The notes under the pieces are model-generated. The model did no database searches and was not told the origin of the DNA. It worked only from the letters and a program-made list of their open reading frames with translations. Shown here piece by piece: positions 1-4,886 of a DNA stretch of 5,710 nucleotides (positions are counted from its first letter, which is position 1; each line of letters opens with the position of its first letter). This stretch comes from Desulfobulbaceae bacterium (GTDB lineage: Bacteria; Desulfobacterota; Desulfobulbia; Desulfobulbales; Desulfocapsaceae). The position numbers were made by a program, and so were the translations under genes. Location: contig JAUVON010000199.1 in assembly GCA_030599175.1 (NCBI GenBank), forward strand, positions 1 to 5,710, read 5' to 3'.

Positions 1-1013
1 AGTGCCACACTGATCAAGCGGGCAGTTAACACAAGGGGGATTGCAAGCAACCCGGCCAGTAAGTATTTTTCATCAAGGGATAAGATGACCAGTTCCAGGC
101 CAATGAGTACAAACAACACTGCATTCAAGATTTCATCAGTCAATTCCCAGAAAGTATCCAGGTGTTCACGCGTTGACTGTGACATGGCCAGCCTGCGTCC
201 ATGGTTGCCAATAAGCAGTCCTGCCACAACAATGGCAATGGGTGCAGAGAGGTGCAAAGATTCCGCAAGTGCATAGCCTCCGGTGGTCAACGCCAGAGTT
301 ATGAGTATTTCAACGGAGTAATCATCAACCTTTTTCAGCATCCAAAAGGCAATACCACCAAGCAACAGGCCAAACAGGGCTCCACCAACTACCTCCATGA
401 CAAAAATATGAAATATAGTTTCTACGGTGACCCTTGTTGTTCCTGCTGCCACCTCAGCGATTACCAGAAACACCACCACTGCAATACCATCATTAAAAAG
501 TGATTCTCCGGCAATCTTCGTCTCCAGGCTTTTTGATGCACCAGCTGTTTTCAAAATACCCAAAACAGCAATGGGATCGGTGGGTGAAATAAGAGCACCA
601 AAAAGCAGACAGTAAATCATGGGGATATTCAGGTCGAGCAATCCCGAAATATACCAGGTGCCAAAACCAATTAAAAATGTAGCCCCGATAACACTTGCCG
701 TAGCAAGGATTGCAATCACCGCACGTTGTTTTGCCAGATCCTCCAGGTTGATATGCAGCGCACCTGCAAAAAGGAGAAAACTCAACATTCCATGTAACAG
801 GGTTGCATTAAAATCAATGGAGCTCAGCATCCATTCCACATCTTGCTCAACATGGCTATACCCCAACTTGCCGAGCACTATTAAGGCAAGGGACATGAGA
901 AGAGCTATGGTCATTAGTCCAATGGCCGTTGGCATGTGCAAAAACCGATAATTAAACCAGCTGAACACGGCCGCGAGGCTAATCAATACGGCAATAATAT
1001 GGAAAAGCTGCAT
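1..1013 (-). CDS. CPA1-type Na+/H+ antiporter, N-terminal part (C-terminus cut by window edge)
   Basis: The minus strand is open from ATG at 1013 to the window edge, giving 337 residues without a stop. The protein is almost entirely hydrophobic helices. SPTDPIAV at residues 143-150 and ESLFNDG at 170-176 are signatures of the cation/proton antiporter family; the Asn174-Asp175 pair is the ion-binding ND motif of the electroneutral CPA1 branch (NhaP/NHE-like), as opposed to the DD pair of CPA2. A helix with EILNAVLFVLIGLEL (294-308) and Arg332 in the following helix also fit CPA1. The family exchanges cytoplasmic Na+ (or K+) for external H+ across the inner membrane. The start is supported by AAAGGAGA at 1018-1025, five bases upstream of ATG from GGAG. 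Complete members have roughly 400-550 residues, so perhaps two transmembrane helices and any regulatory tail lie outside. Ion preference cannot be read from sequence. Confidence 0.9.
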   Translation of the reverse strand, partial: MQLFHIIAVLISLAAVFSWFNYRFLHMPTAIGLMTIALLMSLALIVLGKLGYSHVEQDVEWMLSSIDFNATLLHGMLSFLLFAGALHINLEDLAKQRAVIAILATASVIGATFLIGFGTWYISGLLDLNIPMIYCLLFGALISPTDPIAVLGILKTAGASKSLETKIAGESLFNDGIAVVVFLVIAEVAAGTTRVTVETIFHIFVMEVVGGALFGLLLGGIAFWMLKKVDDYSVEILITLALTTGGYALAESLHLSAPIAIVVAGLLIGNHGRRLAMSQSTREHLDTFWELTDEILNAVLFVLIGLELVILSLDEKYLLAGLLAIPLVLTARLISVA

Positions 1014-1066
1014 AAAGTCTCCTTTCCCTTGAAACGAATTTCAATACTGTCTTTTTTCCGCAAAGT

Positions 1067-1094
1067 ACTATAAATTTCAGCCACCTTACCTCAA
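1067..1094 (-). promoter_or_regulatory. Putative sigma70 promoter of the antiporter gene
   Basis: Read on the minus strand, TTGAGG (1089-1094) is followed after 16 bases by TATAGT (1067-1072), matching the -35 box at four of six and the -10 box at five of six positions. Transcription would begin near 1060, leaving a leader of about 45 bases before the antiporter start codon. Prediction from consensus only. Confidence 0.5.
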
Positions 1095-1145
1095 TGATTA
1101 CACCAACACAACAGATCAGTGCACCCTGCGGACTGAGGAAAACTA

Positions 1146-1174
1146 TTGACCTCCAATTTGCTGTTTTGTAGTAT
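1146..1174 (+). promoter_or_regulatory. Putative sigma70 promoter of the LCIB-like gene
   Basis: TTGACC (1146-1151), a spacer of exactly 17 bases and TAGTAT (1169-1174) give five and four matches to the -35 and -10 consensus. The predicted start near 1181 leaves a leader of about 55 bases, which ends in the ribosome binding site GGGAG at 1222-1226, nine bases before ATG 1236. The -35 boxes of this promoter and the opposing antiporter promoter are about 50 bp apart, so one bound regulator between them could affect both genes. Confidence 0.55.
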
Positions 1175-1235
1175 CTATTAAGTTGTTTTATGAAATAGTT
1201 TTTTTCCTAATTCTGATAAACGGGAGCGTAACTTT

Positions 1236-2411
1236 ATGTTGAACCGATATCGAGATGTACATGTTGTCAGGGAAGTTGCGCCATTCAAGGTTGATGGTCT
1301 GGCTATTCCTTACCCGGAATTTGTTGCAAGGCTATACAATCTTTGTATGGAGCTTGGTTTTCGCAAAGGGCTTATCATGCCTTCCAGAGCATTCTGTTCA
1401 GATGAAAACCAGGGTTTACCCATTATTCTGCTGACCAAGCATTTTGGCACTTTTCCTTTTAATCATGGAAGGGTCGGTGGCATTGTAGCCGTTGACCGGC
1501 ATGGACCTCACTCCCACCATGGTGAAGATCTTATGATTCTGCAGGCCAGTCATGTCGGGTATGACCCGGCCTCAGGTGTCTATGGGATATATAACCGTCC
1601 CCATATGGAGGGGCACTGTCTGTCCGATTCCTGTGGTAAACTGATCCATGTTATAACACCGTACCTGGGGCAATATCTTTTTGCCCGGGATCGTACTTTC
1701 CTTCATAAAGATGAGGATGGTAACCATCTGATCACGGTTAAAAATTCATTCATTGATTTTGTATCCCATCCTGTTGATCAGGGACTTGTCCTTCGGCTCA
1801 ACAATATTGTTGATGAAGACAATATGGGGACGATTCGCCCCTTTACCTCAGCCTGTACAACGCAGACTTATAAAGTCTCTGAGGCTTTCAGGCGACGTCT
1901 TGAAGATCATAATTACACATGGGTATCGGGCGAGGGGCAGAGTATCGGCGACCTGTTAACCGCGGATCTCTTTTTCTTCAGGGAGGATTTCCACGAAACC
2001 GATGATGCTATTTTGCTGGAGAGAAACCTCATTGAATTTATGCCTGATATCGTTAGCGCCAGGTTCCCTCCCCTGCGTGCAGCAAAGACAAATATTCAAC
2101 TCGAATTTGCCAGAGTTGTTGAGTCAATCAGGAGAAGCGATGCTTATAAGGACAGAAACCTGCTTTATATTGCCGGTCTGAATATTGACATCCCCGGAGA
2201 TGAGGATTTTCCGTTGATGAACTACTTTGTCCCATGGGCCGCTCATGTCCAGTTGGAAGATGGGACGTCGGGGGAATATACACACCCTATAGAACAGGAT
2301 GAGCTTTTTGCAAAACTGATGGAGCAGAGTCCTGAAAATCTTGATCAGATGGATCTGAAGGAAAATATCCGACGTATTTTAAAAACTCCACGTTTGGATA
2401 TCAGGTCATAA
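1236..2411 (+). CDS. LCIB/LCIC-like beta-carbonic anhydrase domain protein with unknown C-terminal half
   Basis: This 391-residue soluble protein has no signal peptide or membrane segment. Its N-terminal half (about 25-150) resembles the limiting-CO2-inducible B/C proteins of algae and their bacterial relatives, a branch of beta-carbonic anhydrases that interconvert CO2 and bicarbonate. The matching blocks are SRAFCSDE (50-57), a G..PF...G..G stretch (71-82), LMILQASHVGYD (99-110), GVYGIYNR (114-121) and DSCG (131-134). By analogy Cys54, His106 and Cys133 are the likely zinc ligands, with Asp56 and Arg51 as a possible dyad; Cys128 is an alternative third ligand. I recognise nothing in residues about 200-391, which are rich in charged residues and end in a helical stretch. 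It is transcribed divergently from the antiporter and ends in front of a repeat hairpin. Family assignment is by remembered motif pattern, not a search; activity is unproven, since some family members are inactive. Confidence 0.65.
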   Translation: MLNRYRDVHVVREVAPFKVDGLAIPYPEFVARLYNLCMELGFRKGLIMPSRAFCSDENQGLPIILLTKHFGTFPFNHGRVGGIVAVDRHGPHSHHGEDLMILQASHVGYDPASGVYGIYNRPHMEGHCLSDSCGKLIHVITPYLGQYLFARDRTFLHKDEDGNHLITVKNSFIDFVSHPVDQGLVLRLNNIVDEDNMGTIRPFTSACTTQTYKVSEAFRRRLEDHNYTWVSGEGQSIGDLLTADLFFFREDFHETDDAILLERNLIEFMPDIVSARFPPLRAAKTNIQLEFARVVESIRRSDAYKDRNLLYIAGLNIDIPGDEDFPLMNYFVPWAAHVQLEDGTSGEYTHPIEQDELFAKLMEQSPENLDQMDLKENIRRILKTPRLDIRS

Positions 2412-2458
2412 GCGTACGCAATTACTGCGCCATACCAGCAAGACGAGTTACACTTACA

Positions 2459-2525
2459 GATGACTAAGTAAAAAACTTCATACCCAGGACGTGCAAAGTC
2501 GATGAAGAATTTTTACGACGCCATC
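2459..2525. repeat. Hairpin-forming dispersed repeat, copy 1 (possible bidirectional terminator)
   Basis: Left arm 2459-2481 (GATG...GTAAAAAACTTCAT) pairs imperfectly with right arm 2502-2525 (ATGAAG.ATTTTTACG..GCCATC) around a loop of about 20 bases. Read on the minus strand, it begins like the element at 3084-3210: GATGG, CGTAAAAA, TCTTCATC, then ACTTTG. It fills most of the 117 bp between the convergent stop codons of the LCIB-like and stress-protein genes and ends four bases from the latter. In transcripts from either side the stem would fold and be followed by a T-rich run, so it could end transcription both ways. A small GCGTACGC palindrome lies just after the LCIB-like stop (2412-2419). 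Confidence 0.7.
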
Positions 2526-2528
2526 TTT

Positions 2529-3032
2529 TTATTCAGCGGGGAGCTTGATCGTCAGTACCGGTATTGTACTTTTCTGTACAACACCACGGGCAACGGAGCC
2601 AAGTAAAATACCGTCAATCAAGCCATGACCATGTTTCCCCATGACGATCAGATCATATTCACTATCACTTGTTGCAGCAACGATCTCCCGCACTGGATGA
2701 CCCGCCTTGATGATAATATGGTTTAGATCTACCCTGCAACTGGGGAGCTCATCTTTCATTTTTCTACTTACACTTTTGATCCGTTCTCTCACTGACTCCA
2801 TGGCCTTGCTTTGCCCTTCTTTGTTAAAAAGGGCGAGCTGCTCAGCACCAAAATGACTGCCCAGGTCATATCCCATAGAACCGGACATCTCTTCAACCAG
2901 GTCGGGCATGACATGAATAATGGTGACAGCAGCATCATACTGTTCAGCAAGGCTCATGGCCCAGGACATTGCAACCTCTGCGGTTGTCGACAGATCAGTC
3001 GCATAAAGTATTTTGTTTATTTTAGGTAACAT
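2529..3032 (-). CDS. Universal stress protein (UspA family), ATP-binding type
   Basis: This encodes a 167-residue cytoplasmic protein of the usual single-domain Usp length. It opens with KINKILYATDLS (4-15), the first strand and conserved Asp of the Usp fold, and carries VTIIHVMPD (36-44) and DLIVMGKHGHG (127-137). The ATP-binding signature GxxGx9GS is complete: Gly132, Gly135, Gly145 and Ser146. Usp proteins accumulate under starvation, redox or membrane stress and act as small nucleotide-binding regulators or chaperone-like factors; the partner here is unknown. The start at ATG 3032 is chosen because AGGAG (3038-3042) lies five bases before it and the family homology begins there. An in-frame ATG at 3107 adds 25 residues, but they are encoded partly by the repeat at 3084-3210 and lack Usp similarity. 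No convincing promoter was found: TTGACA at 3074-3079 (minus) has no -10 box at a proper distance. Confidence 0.9.
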   Translation of the reverse strand: MLPKINKILYATDLSTTAEVAMSWAMSLAEQYDAAVTIIHVMPDLVEEMSGSMGYDLGSHFGAEQLALFNKEGQSKAMESVRERIKSVSRKMKDELPSCRVDLNHIIIKAGHPVREIVAATSDSEYDLIVMGKHGHGLIDGILLGSVARGVVQKSTIPVLTIKLPAE

Positions 3033-3083
3033 AGTCACTCCTTCGGTGCGGAGGTGTAAATATCCGTTAGTGTTGTCAAACTT

Positions 3084-3210
3084 GATGGAATCGTAAAAAC
3101 TCTTCATCTACTTTGTTGCTATAAATTTTCTATCATCACGACGTACCTTGGTACGCCGAAATGATTGAAGATTTATCCGCCTTGGATATGAAGTTTTTTA
3201 CGGATCCATC
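3084..3210. repeat. Large near-palindromic repeat, copy 2 (127 bp, MITE- or REP-like)
   Basis: The left arm (3084-3147) and the reverse complement of the right arm (3150-3210) align along nearly their whole length with a few substitutions and single-base gaps. Both start GATGG, then CGTAAAAA, CTTCAT, ATAAAT and ATCAT, and meet at a perfect CGTACC-TT-GGTACG dyad at 3142-3155. The outer ends match copy 1 at 2459-2525. The element lies between the ferredoxin and the universal stress gene, in the upstream region of the latter. It has no coding capacity of note. As RNA it could form a hairpin of about 60 bp. The structure resembles a non-autonomous mobile palindrome; no target-site duplication was established. 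Confidence 0.8.
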
Positions 3211-3237
3211 CTGTAAAATAGGTTTTACGAAACCATC
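3206..3237. repeat. Partial repeat copy with small hairpin at the ferredoxin 3' end
   Basis: Abutting copy 2, a GTAAAA-TAGG-TTTTAC hairpin (3213-3228) is followed by CGAAACCATC, which on the minus strand reads GATGGTTTCGTAAAAC, the same end motif as the larger copies. The ferredoxin stop codon (3236-3238) overlaps its edge. It looks like a degenerate or truncated copy. It may weakly terminate the ferredoxin transcript, although the six-pair stem is AT-rich. Confidence 0.55.
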
Positions 3238-3421
3238 AAACTTCAGTAACGGTTATAGCACCTTCAGGGCAGACTTCAACACAGGTTTCACAGCCTATGC
3301 ACTCATCCATTTCAACCGGTTCAGACTTGTCGTCCTCCATCTCAAACACTGAAGTAGGACAGCTGTCAACACACTCTTCACAACCGGTACATTTGTCTTT
3401 ATCAACTTCTACCTGAAACAT
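3236..3421 (-). CDS. Small 2[4Fe-4S] ferredoxin
   Basis: This 61-residue acidic protein carries two complete cluster motifs of the CxxCxxCxxxCP type: Cys11, 14, 17, 21 with Pro22, and Cys41, 44, 47, 51 with Pro52. Their even spacing is that of clostridial-type bacterial ferredoxins of about 55-65 residues, which are low-potential soluble electron carriers in anaerobes. It lies 52 bases downstream of the NifX-like gene on the same strand, so the two are probably co-transcribed, and it may supply electrons or clusters to that protein's target. The ribosome binding site AAGGAG is just upstream of ATG 3421. The stop codon TGA falls at the boundary of a dispersed repeat, so the extreme C-terminus may have been set by the repeat's arrival. 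The redox partner cannot be inferred from sequence. Confidence 0.93.
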   Translation of the reverse strand: MFQVEVDKDKCTGCEECVDSCPTSVFEMEDDKSEPVEMDECIGCETCVEVCPEGAITVTEV

Positions 3422-3473
3422 GTTATTCTCCTTGTGTAATGGCCTTCATTGGCCTGTAATAAATAAAAATAAC

Positions 3474-3944
3474 TCACAGTTTATTCTTCCGTCCCTGACC
3501 TTGCCCCAGGCCCCCACCTGCTCCTCCCCCTCGTCCACATCCACGTCCGCCGCCACCACCCATACCTCGTCCACGGCCAATCCCTGCTGCGTTACCGGTA
3601 GCCCCATCAGCATAGGATTCTTTAAATTGTCCCTGGCGGAACTGTTCCAGAGCTTGTTGAACAGTTGTCTGGGCAAGTCCTTCATAAATCTTAATTCCTG
3701 CAGCAGACAGAGCGGCCTGCGCCTTGGGCCCGACTCTGCCAGTGAGGAGGGCCTGAACTTGTTTATCTGCAATCGTCTGGGCAGCCGCAATACCTGCTCC
3801 CTGACTTACTGTAACAGAACTGTTCTCTACCGGCTCAACATTATCGGAATTCGTATCGACAATAAGAAACCACGGTGCTCTGCCAAAAGAACTTTCGGTG
3901 GCTGATGACAAATCATTTCCAACTGCTGTTATGCATATTTTCAT
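3474..3944 (-). CDS. NifX/NifB-type dinitrogenase iron-molybdenum cofactor biosynthesis domain protein with Gly-rich tail
   Basis: This encodes a 156-residue protein. Residues 1 to about 110 match the dinitrogenase FeMo-cofactor family (NifX, NafY and MTH1175-like proteins): MKICITAVGND at the start, SSFGRAPWFLIVD (18-30), an SQGAGIAAAQ helix (47-56), LLTGRVGPKA (67-76) and GIKIYEG (83-89). The family binds or carries iron-sulfur or FeMo-type cofactor precursors. No nif structural gene is visible, so a nitrogenase role is not implied; many sulfate reducers have such stand-alone copies of unknown role. Residues about 120-153 form a Gly/Arg-rich, probably disordered tail with one cysteine (Cys136). 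ATG 3944 is chosen because GGGAG precedes it by eight bases and the domain starts exactly there; an in-frame ATG at 3995 lies upstream, inside the predicted promoter. It is first in a probable operon with the ferredoxin. Confidence 0.87.
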   Translation of the reverse strand: MKICITAVGNDLSSATESSFGRAPWFLIVDTNSDNVEPVENSSVTVSQGAGIAAAQTIADKQVQALLTGRVGPKAQAALSAAGIKIYEGLAQTTVQQALEQFRQGQFKESYADGATGNAAGIGRGRGMGGGGGRGCGRGGGAGGGLGQGQGRKNKL

Positions 3945-3991
3945 AGCGCAATCTCCCTGTAAAAATGGACTGATTATCCGTGCATATGTCC

Positions 3992-4020
3992 ACAATAAAC
4001 AGTTGAAAACACCTTGTCAA
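3992..4020 (-). promoter_or_regulatory. Strong putative sigma70 promoter of the NifX-like/ferredoxin operon
   Basis: On the minus strand a perfect TTGACA (4015-4020) is followed after exactly 17 bases by TATTGT (3992-3997), four of six matches to the -10 box. Transcription would start near 3985, about 40 bases before ATG 3944. The stretch 4003-4020 is also a partial dyad (TTGA, ten bases, TCAA) covering the -35 box and much of the spacer, as a repressor site would. Upstream, GGATATT occurs twice ten bases apart (4029-4035 and 4039-4045). Confidence 0.65.
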
Positions 4021-4087
4021 CCTTAATGGGATATTCTCGGATATTTCGCCAAAAAAATGTATAATATAGTAGCATATTCAGCTAGAT

Positions 4088-4119
4088 ACTAAGAATTATT
4101 TGCCACAATATTTCTTAGT
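4088..4119. promoter_or_regulatory. Inverted repeat, possible operator
   Basis: ACTAAGAA and TTCTTAGT are exact inverse complements separated by 16 AT-rich bases. The site lies between the two divergent genes, about 100 bases from the predicted start of the minus-strand operon. It could bind a dimeric regulator or form a weak hairpin; it has no T-run, so it is not a typical terminator. Confidence 0.3.
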
Positions 4120-4271
4120 TCCTTGATAGTTTGAATGATCTCCCGTCCGGATAAAACTTTTCAGTTATTTCTGACTGGTTCAGAGTAGTGTATAGTTTTT
4201 CTGTCTCTGCTGCTTGATGAATTTATGCATAATACATTTTTAAAAAGGAAGAAACTTTAAAAGGAACAAAC

Positions 4272-4880
4272 ATGAACATTCCGAAAAAAATACTGGACAG
4301 GGAAGATTATAAAGCCTGCGCCGATTTCCACGGCCATATATGTATGGGATTGACTCTCGGATATATGGCAGCAAAACTCGGTCTTCGGCATCTCGCAGAA
4401 AAGCGGGCTGTTGATGAGGAGTTGATATGTATAGCAGAAACTGATGCCTGCGGTTGTGATGCGATTCAGGTTCTGACAGGATGTACCTTTGGCAAGGGAA
4501 ATTTTATCTATCGTGATATAGGTAAAATGGCCTTTACCTTTGCAAGCAGAACTACAGGTGAAGGGGTTCGGCTTGCCATGAAGCCAAATGTGATGGCGCC
4601 ATCCGCGGAAGAACAGGCGCTGATGGAAAAAATACGCTCCGGGGGTGCATCAAAAGAAGATATACAAAAGTACGAGAGCATGCATGAGGCACGGAGCAAG
4701 GCCTTGTTTGATGGTGGCCCTGACGCCTTTTTCACTCTTGAAGAGGTGACGACCACACTGCCGCAAAAAGCACGGATGGCACCATCAAAGCTCTGTGATA
4801 AATGCGGAGAACCGGTTATGCAGACCAAACTCCAGGCAGTTGGCGACAAACAGTTTTGCAGGGACTGTTTTGCTGGTTGA
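4272..4880 (+). CDS. FmdE-family metal-binding protein with C-terminal zinc ribbon
   Basis: This 202-residue soluble protein matches the FmdE family, named for subunit E found with molybdenum formylmethanofuran dehydrogenase. Diagnostic blocks are CADFHGHICMG (16-26), ETDACGCDAIQVLTGCTFGKGN (56-77) and DIGKMAFTF (82-90). His20, His22, Cys24, Cys60, Cys62 and Cys71 are candidate metal ligands. After a helical linker (about 112-145) the C-terminus has a zinc ribbon, Cys175-x2-Cys178 and Cys196-x2-Cys199, as in many bacterial members. In bacteria without methanofuran chemistry the role is unsettled; links to molybdenum or tungsten enzymes are suspected. ATG 4272 has AGGA six bases upstream, and the family match begins shortly after. 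It is divergent from the NifX-like operon and ends six bases before the stop of the convergent gene. No methanogenesis-type subunits are visible, so calling it a dehydrogenase subunit would be wrong. Confidence 0.88.
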   Translation: MNIPKKILDREDYKACADFHGHICMGLTLGYMAAKLGLRHLAEKRAVDEELICIAETDACGCDAIQVLTGCTFGKGNFIYRDIGKMAFTFASRTTGEGVRLAMKPNVMAPSAEEQALMEKIRSGGASKEDIQKYESMHEARSKALFDGGPDAFFTLEEVTTTLPQKARMAPSKLCDKCGEPVMQTKLQAVGDKQFCRDCFAG

Positions 4881-4886
4881 ACGTTA

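Larger units (their letters stand above)
3945..4271. other. Divergent intergenic region between NifX-like and FmdE-family genes
   Basis: These 327 bases hold no convincing gene. The left part carries the NifX-like promoter. The rest is AT-rich and contains a perfect 8-bp inverted repeat, ACTAAGAA (4088-4095) with TTCTTAGT (4112-4119), separated by 16 bases. For the plus-strand gene, TATAGT (4191-4196) and CATAAT (4228-4233) are possible -10 boxes, but neither has a good -35 box, so its promoter is unresolved and may need an activator. AAAAGGA precedes the FmdE-family start (about 4260-4265). Confidence 0.6.

Noticed and set aside
85..951. Four plus-strand open frames of 62-110 codons at 85-951
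   Set aside because: They are antisense shadows of the antiporter gene, whose minus-strand frame is open throughout and carries clear family motifs; the shadows have no recognisable domains.
3051..3079. Possible promoter for the stress gene using TTGACA at 3074-3079 (minus strand)
   Set aside because: At 16-18 bases from it there is only ACACCT/CACCTC-like sequence; the nearest TATTTA is too close, so the box pair fails.
2459..3237. CRISPR array or insertion sequence around the stress gene
   Set aside because: Repeats are inverted, few and unevenly spaced, and there is no transposase or integrase frame between or beside them.
3161..3352. 63-codon plus-strand frame starting in the repeat
   Set aside because: It runs through the repeat arm and antisense to the ferredoxin; no ribosome binding site or protein resemblance was seen.
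3420..3905. 161-codon plus-strand frame and 114-codon minus-strand frame over the NifX-like gene
   Set aside because: Both overlap the NifX-like reading frame and owe their openness to its GC-rich glycine-tail coding; the Ser/Thr/Cys-rich plus product has no family resemblance.
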